From Streptococcus caballi DSM 19004 (GTDB lineage: Bacteria; Bacillota; Bacilli; Lactobacillales; Streptococcaceae): DNA of 41,561 nucleotides. The notes below the pieces were generated by a model that was not told the DNA's origin, searched no databases, and saw only the letters and a program-made list of their open reading frames with translations. Shown here one piece after another: positions 1 through 8,277 of the stretch (position 1 is its first letter; the number at the start of each line of letters is the position of its first letter). Made by a program: the position numbers and the translations under genes. The stretch spans positions 200 to 41,760 of the forward strand of contig NZ_KB904070.1 of assembly GCF_000379985.1 (NCBI RefSeq), given 5' to 3'.

Positions 1-825
1 TTCAATAGCTTTATCAATATCCTTAATCATTTGTTCCAGATTTCGGATTTCTCGAGCTAATAGCCCGAGAACAACATTGACGGAATCTTGTTGGAGCTTA
101 GGCAGACGATAAGAGCCATTGACAGCTGATTGAATAGCTTTAGCTAATTTTTCAGGCGCTTTGAATCGTCCTCTCCCCAATTTTTGGATAAAGTCCGCTA
201 GGTCATTGAGAGGAACGGTCGCTAACTCGTCGAGGGTATAGTCTTCTGTCATTAAGGAAATAATGGTGCTAGACCAGAGAGAAGTTGTGAGGCTCTCATT
301 CTTGATTTCAGTAGATAAGGTATTGCACTTGTAGTAGATGTTCTCAATAAAGTGCTGCTTGGTCTTGGTCAACTGCTCAATGAGTTGAAGCCTGGTTCTG
401 GTCAAGTGTTGGAGAGCCATGTATTTCTCTTCCTTGAGAAAAGCAGGTGAGAATCGCTCAATACGGAAATAATCGGCAATATAGAAGGCATCAAGGGTAT
501 CATTCTTGCTTTCTTCAAAGGCTTCCCGGTATTTCTTGATTTTGTTGGGTTGTTCGACCATGACCTCAACCTTTAGAGCTTTCAAGTCGCTGTCTTCATG
601 AAAGAACATGGCAGGGTGAAAGCTATAAAGACTGGTGGCTTCCATTCCAATGACGATGCGTTCAAATGAATAGGTGTCATTTAATTCAAGAATCTGATTT
701 TTGATTTCTTGAGCACCTGTTAGGTCATTGGGAAGAGAAGCTGTAAAGGGAGTTGTTGAATCACTAAGCATGATACAGCCATCTAGTTTGGTAGAGCTAA
801 CGTCTAAACCGACAAAACATTTCAT
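1..825 (-). CDS. IS110-family transposase, 5' part (cut by window edge)
   Basis: An open frame of 275 codons runs from an ATG at 823-825 leftward off the window. It begins MKCFVGLDVSSTKLDG, the N-terminal RuvC-like DEDD domain of IS110-family DNA recombinases. The first Asp is D8, a conserved Glu lies in GMEATSLY (E62), and the paired Asp residues lie in NDTLDAFYIADYF. GGAG around 834-839 is a well-placed ribosome binding site. The family is usually about 400 residues, so the C-terminal part with the catalytic serine is expected beyond position 1. In this family the enzyme is guided by an RNA made from the element's own non-coding end, here 826-1120. Family assignment is firm; whether the copy is intact cannot be told. 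Confidence 0.9.
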   Translation of the reverse strand, partial: MKCFVGLDVSSTKLDGCIMLSDSTTPFTASLPNDLTGAQEIKNQILELNDTYSFERIVIGMEATSLYSFHPAMFFHEDSDLKALKVEVMVEQPNKIKKYREAFEESKNDTLDAFYIADYFRIERFSPAFLKEEKYMALQHLTRTRLQLIEQLTKTKQHFIENIYYKCNTLSTEIKNESLTTSLWSSTIISLMTEDYTLDELATVPLNDLADFIQKLGRGRFKAPEKLAKAIQSAVNGSYRLPKLQQDSVNVVLGLLAREIRNLEQMIKDIDKAIE

Positions 826-1120
826 TTGGAAGGTCTCCTTTCAATTGGATTTGGAAGTTTTCTTGACTACTGTAAGGTTCCCCAGAAACACGTTGGACCA
901 ACAGCCTCGCTTAATAGAATTATTATCATAGAACTGACTTGCCGCCTGCACGCCACTAAGTGCAGAAGTCGTTTTATGGAAACAGCTAGTGTGTTGGAAG
1001 TAGGGACAACGCTTGGGTAACAGACTATTTAATGAAGTCTAAGCAACAAGGAGAAAAAGAAACAACCATGAGTCCATTCCATGACTCTATTGTTCTGGAA
1101 AACCTTGCAATAGTCAAGTT
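826..1120 (-). ncRNA. candidate IS110 bridge RNA / structured leader of the transposase
   Basis: This non-coding stretch lies immediately 5' of the transposase, where IS110-group elements encode their bridge (seek) RNA. Two 26-nt arms at 1093-1118 and 862-887 can pair. Read on the minus strand, 22 pairs are Watson-Crick, 3 are G-U and 1 mismatches; read on the plus strand, three of these become mismatches. The bias favours RNA made in the transposase direction. A second hairpin pairs CTGCAC (946-951) with GTGCAG (960-965), extended by GACTT/AAGTC (936-970). The exact ends, the donor and target loops and the promoter were not determined. AT-rich foreign sequence begins near 1120-1130, so the element's end is probably there. 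The function is inferred from family knowledge. Confidence 0.45.
862..1118. repeat. 26-bp inverted repeat flanking the IS110 leader (arms 862-887 and 1093-1118)
   Basis: The two arms match at 22 of 26 positions when one is reverse-complemented, and all four differences are transitions. The arms enclose about 205 nt. They could close a long RNA helix on the transposase strand or be subterminal inverted repeats of the element. Confidence 0.75.
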
Positions 1121-1187
1121 AACGTAAGAACAATTATTAAAAATTTTGGATTGAAAAATCCCCATAAACTTATTTTACGAGGAGAAA

Positions 1188-2207
1188 ATGATAGTGATAA
1201 ATGAGATACTCATTCAGTTACCTAAAAAAAATAATCATATATGGTTACTGCATCTTTGGGAGCATTGTGTAGTACGTAATTTTGAAAAAAAATTAATTCA
1301 ACATGATTTAGATGGTCAGGGTATTATAATTAATGGTGCTACTTTTTTGGATTCTACCAGTATAGAGATTTTTTATTCTATAAGTAGTTTAAGGGAAGTT
1401 ATCTTATCAATTGTTCAAATGGTTATAAAAGATATTCCGAGAGAAATAATTGAACACGAAATTTCGATTATTTCTGATGAGATAAGTTATGTAGATATCA
1501 ATGATGAAGAGAAAGCTGTTTATGATGGTTTAAAAATTACTGAAAATGATAATATTTTAAATCTTTATAAAAATATTAATTTATCTGTTGAAGAAGTGAT
1601 TCCAAAATTTTCACAATTGGTAGAAGACGTAAAAATAGCTGACTTCTCAGATAATAGATTAACACTTACAACTGAATCAAATATTGTTTTGATTAGTAAG
1701 AAGTATCCTAATTTTGCACTATCTCAAAGTTCTATTTTTTTAACATTTGATCTCAAGTTAAAAATAACTAATCTGCGTGAATACTTAATTGGTTACTTTT
1801 TAGCATTTATGTTAGGTATGACGGAAGATAGTATTATACATAAAGAGTATTTATTGAAGAATAGTAAATATTTAGGCTACACACAGTATTTAATGTATAA
1901 TAATGATGCACATATTTTAGGACTATTAGATGTAAAAAATGTTAATAATGTGGAGATTGGTGACATTTTTAAAGAAAATACATTTAAGAAAATAACTGGC
2001 AAAGAATTTCAAAGACAATTGAATGGATTTAAAACTTATGTTGGATTGTATGTTTCTAAATATGATTTTTGTAAAGATATTTTAAAATGTTGTTCAAATG
2101 AAACACAGATTTTATTTGATGATTTTTTGTCACTTATTGATACTATAACTGTTAATGATATTCAATCTCTTTATGAGAGGGTAATTTATGATATTAAAGA
2201 AGTATAG
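1188..2207 (+). CDS. divergent M16-type zinc peptidase-like protein
   Basis: A 339-residue, AT-rich protein with HLWEH at residues 22-26. This is the inverted zinc motif HxxEH of M16 (pitrilysin/insulinase) peptidases. A Glu-rich segment, IIEHEISIISDEISY (87-101), sits where M16 enzymes supply the third zinc ligand. No signal peptide is visible, so it is probably cytoplasmic. The length suits one compact M16 subunit. GGAG upstream of the ATG is the ribosome binding site. It overlaps the exporter gene by 20 bp, so the two are translationally linked. Location beside a peptide-sensing regulator and a tiny hydrophobic peptide gene suggests peptide processing, but this is inference. Outside the zinc motif the similarity is weak and an inactive relative is possible. 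Confidence 0.55.
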   Translation: MIVINEILIQLPKKNNHIWLLHLWEHCVVRNFEKKLIQHDLDGQGIIINGATFLDSTSIEIFYSISSLREVILSIVQMVIKDIPREIIEHEISIISDEISYVDINDEEKAVYDGLKITENDNILNLYKNINLSVEEVIPKFSQLVEDVKIADFSDNRLTLTTESNIVLISKKYPNFALSQSSIFLTFDLKLKITNLREYLIGYFLAFMLGMTEDSIIHKEYLLKNSKYLGYTQYLMYNNDAHILGLLDVKNVNNVEIGDIFKENTFKKITGKEFQRQLNGFKTYVGLYVSKYDFCKDILKCCSNETQILFDDFLSLIDTITVNDIQSLYERVIYDIKEV

Positions 2208-3384
2208 AGATTTTTGTCGATTATTTTTGGGTCGTCTTATCAGCAATTGTGGAGATTCAATTTACACGATTGTATTATCATGGTATGTGTTAGAAACAAC
2301 TAATAGTGCTTGGTATGTCGGGCTATTAAACTTTTTAATCTTTATTCCAAATACCTTCTCTTTTATTTTTGGTAAGAAGATTGATTCTCTACCTAAAAAA
2401 AATTTACTGATTTTTCTAGAATGGGCTCAATTGTTAGCTGTTCTAGGGATTATTTTGGGAATTACTTTAAGAAGTATTAATGCTAATGTTGGTTTAGCCG
2501 TTATCTTTATCGCTGTTTTTTTAGCTTCGATAGCTGGGCTTAATACTTATACTGTCCAAGATGCTTTAGTTCCTAAAATTATTTCCACTAAAGATTTAGC
2601 AAAAGCAGAAATGTATATGTCTGTAGCTTACAATGGTACAGAATATGTATTTACTGCTATCAGTGGTTTTTTACTTTCTGTTTTAAGTTATATTCCGCTG
2701 CTATTGGTTGATGTCTTCACGTTTTTAAGTTCGATTTTGCTATTTCGAAAAATAAGCTTTAAAGAAAAAATCGAAAATGAAAATGAACAGACAGACTTTT
2801 TAAGTGGTTTACGTTTTATCTGGCAAAATAAAGTCGTATTCTCTATTACATTAGGTGGTGCTATTTCCAATTTTCTTTTTGGAGGTTTTAACGTTTATCA
2901 ATTATTAGTTGCAAAAGATGTTGGAAATTCAACATTTTATGGTCTTTTGGTTTCTGCTTGTGCTGTTGGAACCTTATTAGGGACAACAGTTGCTGCTAAT
3001 TTTGCATTAAAAAAGCTTAATTTAGGTAAAGCTTTTTGGCTTGCTACTGCTATTTTTGGTATTGGGATTGGTTTCTCGGCAATGGTACATAGTTGTTTTG
3101 TGCTATTATTGATCTGGTTTGTCTCTTGTATGTTTTTGGGTATCACACACGTTGCTCAAAAGCCTATTTTACAAACTGAAATTCCAAATGAAAAACTTGG
3201 AGAAGTTTTCAGTGCTTTTTATACGGTGACAATTCCAACTCTTGCGATTGGTTCATTAGTTTTTGGTTACATTGCTAAGTTTTTATCATGGCGTTTATTT
3301 CTTATAGTATTTACAATTTTCTTCCTTTTAGTAAGTTTCCTTTATTTTTCAAATAAAAAATTAAGGCAGTATGACGTTTCCTAA
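2188..3384 (+). CDS. MFS exporter
   Basis: A 398-residue, very hydrophobic protein with about 12 predicted membrane helices and a charged central loop (FKEKIENENEQTD) after helix 6. This matches the major facilitator superfamily drug/peptide efflux branch (MFS_1/MFS_3 type). The start ATG overlaps the end of the M16-like gene, and GAGAGGG at about 2175-2181 serves as its ribosome binding site. Being sandwiched between a peptidase-like protein and a peptide-type regulator suggests export of, or protection from, a small peptide or toxic compound. The substrate cannot be read from sequence. Confidence 0.85.
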   Translation: MILKKYRDFCRLFLGRLISNCGDSIYTIVLSWYVLETTNSAWYVGLLNFLIFIPNTFSFIFGKKIDSLPKKNLLIFLEWAQLLAVLGIILGITLRSINANVGLAVIFIAVFLASIAGLNTYTVQDALVPKIISTKDLAKAEMYMSVAYNGTEYVFTAISGFLLSVLSYIPLLLVDVFTFLSSILLFRKISFKEKIENENEQTDFLSGLRFIWQNKVVFSITLGGAISNFLFGGFNVYQLLVAKDVGNSTFYGLLVSACAVGTLLGTTVAANFALKKLNLGKAFWLATAIFGIGIGFSAMVHSCFVLLLIWFVSCMFLGITHVAQKPILQTEIPNEKLGEVFSAFYTVTIPTLAIGSLVFGYIAKFLSWRLFLIVFTIFFLLVSFLYFSNKKLRQYDVS

Positions 3385-3396
3385 ACTTGTATTTCT

Positions 3397-3405
3397 TGTT
3401 ATAAT
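3397..3405 (+). promoter_or_regulatory. extended -10 promoter of the RRNPP regulator
   Basis: TGT-TATAAT (3397-3405) is an extended -10 element with no good -35. It begins just after the exporter stop codon. It predicts a very short leader before the GGAGGGG ribosome binding site and the ATG at 3424. Confidence 0.6.
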
Positions 3406-3423
3406 AGTGATAATGGAGGGGAA

Positions 3424-4287
3424 ATGATAACTGATATTGCGACATTAATAAAAACAAAGCGTAAAGAAAAAGGAATAACTCAAAAAGAATTAGCTGATGG
3501 CATTTGCGTTCAAGCGGTTATTAGTAAAATCGAAAAGGGAGAAACGACTCCTTCGGTAGATATTTTCTTTAAAATAGTCAAAAAGTTAGAAATTGATATG
3601 TCGATTGTTTCTAAGATTTTTAAATTGAATAATACACCTCATCAAAATTTAGTATATTCTGATAAAGTGAAGCAGCTACTTTATATGAGAGATTATGAAA
3701 ATTTAGCTTATGTTTTAAAAACATTAAATAAACTAGATATGACACCGGAAGAGATTTTGTATTATGAGTGGTTGATTTCAGTTACTAATTATATGACAAG
3801 ACAATCTACTTTCTTAGAAACTATTCAAGAATTGAAGGAAATTTTGTCTGAGTCTAAGGATAATTATTTTCAACTGTATTTAAAGGTTGTATCGGCCATT
3901 GCAAGTATTTACAGTGATAATCATGATGATGATTTAGCTTTGCAATATTTTGAGTCAATTATTGATGATTATCAAGCGAGTGAAGATTTTCAAGATCAAG
4001 TTACTTTTTTGTACAGTATTTCTCGTGCTTATTTCATAAAAGAAGATTTAAACAAGTCTTTAATGTATATTTCAAAAGCTATAGACGAGATTTTGGAAGA
4101 AAAATCTATTTATTTATTGGGTGACTCTTTGTTAATGAAGGCATATATTTTAAATGAAGCTAAATTGTATGACGAGTCTAAAAAATACTGTCGTAATGCA
4201 ATCACAATTTTTGAATTAGAAAATAAAGAATTACTCAAAAATATGGCACAAAAGTTATTAATAGATATAGAGGAGAAGAAGATATGA
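3424..4287 (+). CDS. RRNPP-type (PlcR/Rgg-like) HTH-TPR transcriptional regulator
   Basis: A 287-residue regulator. Residues about 5-60 form a Cro/CI-type HTH (IKTKRKEKGITQKELADGIC followed by VISKIEKGETTPS). Residues about 90-285 are helical repeats of TPR type. This layout is that of peptide-pheromone sensors of the RRNPP group (PlcR, PrgX, Rgg, ComR, TprA), which bind a re-imported small peptide in the TPR groove. Its stop codon overlaps the start of a 19-codon hydrophobic peptide gene (ATGA overlap), as expected for a cognate signal. It has its own extended -10 promoter. The family call is firm; peptide binding and regulated targets (possibly the exporter and peptidase upstream) are inferred. 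Confidence 0.85.
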   Translation: MITDIATLIKTKRKEKGITQKELADGICVQAVISKIEKGETTPSVDIFFKIVKKLEIDMSIVSKIFKLNNTPHQNLVYSDKVKQLLYMRDYENLAYVLKTLNKLDMTPEEILYYEWLISVTNYMTRQSTFLETIQELKEILSESKDNYFQLYLKVVSAIASIYSDNHDDDLALQYFESIIDDYQASEDFQDQVTFLYSISRAYFIKEDLNKSLMYISKAIDEILEEKSIYLLGDSLLMKAYILNEAKLYDESKKYCRNAITIFELENKELLKNMAQKLLIDIEEKKI

Positions 4288-4343
4288 AAGTGTTAAGTAT
4301 TATGATGACTCTACTTGTCGTTGTTCCACCAATTATTTTTTAA
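4284..4343 (+). CDS. 19-residue hydrophobic peptide, candidate signalling pheromone
   Basis: The frame encodes MKVLSIMMTLLVVVPPIIF. Its ATG overlaps the regulator's TGA (ATGA). AGGAG at 4271-4275 sits 8 nt upstream, an excellent ribosome binding site, so translation is likely despite the small size. A single Lys near the N-terminus followed by a wholly hydrophobic tail resembles precursors of SHP, PapR or enterococcal pheromone peptides, whose C-terminal 5-9 residues are the active form; VVPPIIF would be the natural candidate. It lacks the Trp-Trp motif of ComS/XIP and the Gly-Gly end common in SHPs. The pheromone role is inferred from position and composition. Confidence 0.65.
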   Translation: MKVLSIMMTLLVVVPPIIF

Positions 4344-4661
4344 TTAATTGTAAACGAAGTAGTTTTTACATTATTTGCTATTATTTTTAATTAAAAGCAT
4401 TGATTATTTAGTATAATACGAAGCAACCTATTTGTGAAGGTTGCTTTTTAGATTACTTTTTATGAATAATTACCAAAATTATTTTTACAATACGAACTCA
4501 TTACAAAGTTGTTAAGAGCCATTCTAAAAATAGACAACGTTTTCTAATTTTTATACAATTTAAATAATTGAAAGCTAGTCTGTGATAGAATTGGAGATGT
4601 TAATTTTGAATGGAAATTATTTTAAAATTGCTAGAATAGCTAAACAAGATATAGCTCTTAT
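4344..4661. other. gene-free AT-rich interval after the peptide gene
   Basis: About 318 nt without a convincing gene. It holds one terminator (4424-4450). A TATAAT-like box at 4413-4418, just before the terminator, has no partner -35. A short frame from ATG 4597 (GGAG too close) runs 22 codons to a stop next to the broken nucleotidyltransferase and may be its displaced N-terminal remnant. Confidence 0.5.
4424..4450 (+). terminator. Rho-independent terminator of the regulator/peptide operon
   Basis: GCAACCT (4424-4430) pairs with AGGTTGC (4439-4445) around an 8-nt loop, followed by five T residues. Confidence 0.8.
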
Positions 4662-5328
4662 GTGAGGTCTTATGGGCGCGGAACTGCAATAAATACTAGT
4701 GATATTGATATCTTAGTTAGTCTTCCTTCACATTTATTTGATAGTTATAATAATCTTTCTGGAAATGTACAATCTAGATTGTTACAGGCAGTTCGTAGTG
4801 CAATCAAGCAATCTTATCCTACAAGTGATATTAGAGCAGATGGACAAATTGTAAAAATTAACTTTTGTGATGGAATTTTGTTTGAAATTTTACCAGCTTT
4901 TCAAAATATTGATGGAACTTATATTTATCCAGATTCTAATTTAGGTGGTAATTGGTTGTCAACAAATCCTAAGGCAGAGCAAGATGAAATGCGCAAAAAA
5001 AAATAAATCATCAAATGGTTTACTTGTTGCAACTTGTCAGCACCTTAGGGATATTAGAGATAATAATTTTAAAAGCTATCATCTGTCTGATATAGTTATT
5101 GATAGCTTTGTTTATGAAGTGATAGGTAATTGGAGATTTGCTTCAACAAGCAAGGGTTCTAGTAATGAAGGGACTTATGAGAAAAATCTATTAGAACATT
5201 TTAATAAAAAAGCTCTTTGGTGGAGATTAGATTTTGAATCTTTAAAAGCTCCTGGTAGTGGAGATGATATTGATACGGAAAAGAGTATTGAATGTTTAGA
5301 AAAGGTTCTTAAATACATAGCAGAATAA
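4662..5328 (+). pseudogene. CD-NTase (CBASS/SMODS nucleotidyltransferase), truncated and frameshifted
   Basis: The frame from GTG 4662 reads SYGRGTAINTSDIDILVSLP, then FEILPAF. These are the GS-x-x-RG nucleotide-binding loop, the Asp-x-Asp metal pair (D14, D16) and the third acidic residue (E75) of cGAS/DncV-like nucleotidyltransferases. It stops after DEMRKKK at 5006. The other half (SSNGLLVATCQHLRDIRDN to the C-terminus) continues one frame over to 5328. The shift lies in a run of nine A residues (4995-5003); eight A would restore one frame. The usual N-terminal helix, about 40 residues before the GS motif, is missing and the first Gly of the motif is Arg. No CBASS effector lies beside it. 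It is probably a dead immune-gene relic. Confidence 0.75.
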
Positions 5329-5384
5329 AAGTTTAAAGAATTTCCTAAATTATATCAATTTCAAAAAGTATAATATAGATAAAA

Positions 5385-5438
5385 CCGAACATCTTATCTA
5401 GAAAATTATTCTAGTTATAAGATAGTTCGGCTTTTTTT
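5385..5438 (+). terminator. terminator after the CD-NTase relic
   Basis: CCGAAC (5385-5390) pairs with GTTCGG (5425-5430). TCTTAT pairs with ATAAGA and CTAGAA with TTCTAG inside, followed by seven T residues at 5432-5438. Confidence 0.85.
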
Positions 5439-5481
5439 ATTTTTGTCGTAAATTGGTCGTAAGTTTTGTTCTTTATAAACT

Positions 5482-5507
5482 AAAAACGTTGATTTATCAA
5501 CGTTTTT
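5482..5507. terminator. bidirectional terminator downstream of lysS
   Basis: An 11-bp perfect stem, AAAAACGTTGA with TCAACGTTTTT, around a 4-nt loop. Flanking A and T runs make it work on both strands. It lies just past the lysS stop codon. Confidence 0.85.
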
Positions 5508-5515
5508 AATCTAAT

Positions 5516-7036
<1,521 letters not shown>

Positions 7037-7154
7037 TTATCATAAAATCAAGTGTTTAGGGCGAAAACGACCTAGGAATTTTCATATTTTTATTCAAACA
7101 AATTACTATTCTTACAATATTTGATGAATAATTTTAGAGATAAAATGTTTAACA

Positions 7155-7183
7155 TTGATAATTGAGGACTTGAGTGCTAAAAT
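7155..7183 (+). promoter_or_regulatory. promoter of the nitroreductase gene
   Basis: TTGATA (7155-7160), a 17-nt spacer and TAAAAT (7178-7183). The gene start is about 55 nt downstream. Confidence 0.6.
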
Positions 7184-7239
7184 AATTTGTGTAAACGTTG
7201 TCAAAAAGAAAAATTTATTTTAGAAAAGAGGAGCAAATC

Positions 7240-7890
7240 ATGTCACATTTTAACAATAATAATTTTGAAGATGTTTTACTTAATCGTCACTCGGTTCGCT
7301 GGTTTGATACAGATGTCAAAATTAGTCGAGAAGAAATGAAAGAAATGATCTCAGAGGCTATAACTTCTCCATCTGCCTGCAATTTGCAACCGTGGCGTTT
7401 TGTGATTATTGATACGCCTGAAGGAAAGGAAAAATTGCGTTCTTTTTTCATGAAATTTAATACGCCTCAGTTGGAGACCGCGTCAGCTATTGTTTTTGTC
7501 TTTGGAGATACTCAGGCGTATAAATCATACCGCGATTTATGGAATAAGGCTTGTGAAGATGGCCGTATTACTCCAGAAAAAAGAGATGAGGTCCTGCGCA
7601 CCTTCTTGCCGCTTTATGAAGCGGCTTCTTATGACGGTCTGGTGCATGATGCCAAGACAAATAGCTCTCTTGCCGCTATGCAATTTATGTTGGTAGCTCG
7701 TGGCCATGGTTATGAAACTAATGCTATCCAAGGTTATAATGCAAAAGTTGCTGCAGAAACCTTGGGTCTTGATCCAAAACGATTTGTGCCTAATATGGCT
7801 ATCGCAATCGGTAAACCCGATTTGAATCATGTGACAAATGAAGTCAAGTCTGAACGTTATTTTGTTGACGAAGTCAGTCAATTTTTATAA
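7240..7890 (+). CDS. nitroreductase family protein (FMN-dependent NAD(P)H oxidoreductase)
   Basis: 216 residues. The N-terminal HSVRWFDTDVKIS and SPSACNLQPWRFVI are the FMN-binding signatures of the nitroreductase (NfsB/NfnB, YfkO-like) family. These are homodimeric flavoproteins reducing nitro or quinone compounds with NAD(P)H. The C-terminal AIAIGKPD is also typical. The start ATG at 7240 is selected because AGAGGAG at 7227-7233 is well placed; a longer non-ATG frame from 7198 lacks this. It is a single gene with its own promoter and terminator. The physiological substrate is unknown. Confidence 0.9.
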   Translation: MSHFNNNNFEDVLLNRHSVRWFDTDVKISREEMKEMISEAITSPSACNLQPWRFVIIDTPEGKEKLRSFFMKFNTPQLETASAIVFVFGDTQAYKSYRDLWNKACEDGRITPEKRDEVLRTFLPLYEAASYDGLVHDAKTNSSLAAMQFMLVARGHGYETNAIQGYNAKVAAETLGLDPKRFVPNMAIAIGKPDLNHVTNEVKSERYFVDEVSQFL

Positions 7891-7902
7891 AAATATAACA
7901 AG

Positions 7903-7930
7903 GCTGGGTGTTTTCGCTCAGCTTATTTTA
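7903..7930 (+). terminator. terminator of the nitroreductase gene
   Basis: GCTGGG (7903-7908) pairs with CTCAGC (7917-7922), including one G-U, followed by a T-rich tail. Confidence 0.65.
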
Positions 7931-8277
7931 TGCTAAATCAAAAGATACAGTAAAATAGTATAATATAATTTAAGAAGATAAGGTGAAGGAGAAATAATGT
8001 GACTGACTGGTAGTAGTAGAATCGATTAGATGAGTAATCATCTGTTGATAAGCAGTCTATCAAGTGTTGAATTATTGTGAATAACCATATACACAGCATT
8101 CATCATTATTTTTTTACGAGAAGTCAGTCTTTACTCGCTAATAACAAATGGCCTTTGTATCAAAGAAATAGAAGAAAATGTTATAAAGGAAAACTTTGGA
8201 ACACTGATGTTCAATTGATAAAAAAGGGAAAAGATAGTATAATAGCATGGTTAAATGGATAAATTGAAAGGTTAATC
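7931..8277 (+). other. gene-free interval with a promoter, RBS and ATG-TGA; possible decayed gene
   Basis: A TATAAT box at 7959-7964 is followed by GAAGGAG and then ATG-TGA near 7997-8002, so a well-formed translation start leads straight to a stop. No long homologous frame follows. A 61-codon frame at 8077-8262 has no recognisable motif. A small hairpin, AGATGA with TCATCT, lies near 8030-8045. The interval ends with the promoter of the next gene. I read it as remains of a lost gene or a short untranslated RNA. Confidence 0.4.
8215..8243 (+). promoter_or_regulatory. sigma-A promoter of the HAD hydrolase gene
   Basis: TTGATA (8215-8220), a 17-nt spacer and consensus TATAAT (8238-8243), about 35 nt before the ATG. 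Confidence 0.75.

Noticed and set aside
728..1020. Two plus-strand frames over the IS110 start and leader
   Set aside because: They are antisense to the transposase or lie in its structured non-coding leader, with no motif or ribosome binding site.
4662..5328. Functional CBASS operon
   Set aside because: The nucleotidyltransferase is truncated and frameshifted, and no Cap effector, ubiquitin-like or TRIP13-like gene is adjacent.
5446..5461. GTCGTAA direct repeat near the lysS terminator, possibly the tail of an integrase or an attachment core
   Set aside because: Read on the minus strand it gives a short TTNLRQK-like tail, but there is no integrase body or second copy in the window, so it is too little to call.
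8077..8262. 61-codon plus-strand frame before the HAD gene
   Set aside because: No recognisable family, non-ATG start without a good ribosome binding site, and it overlaps the next gene's promoter.
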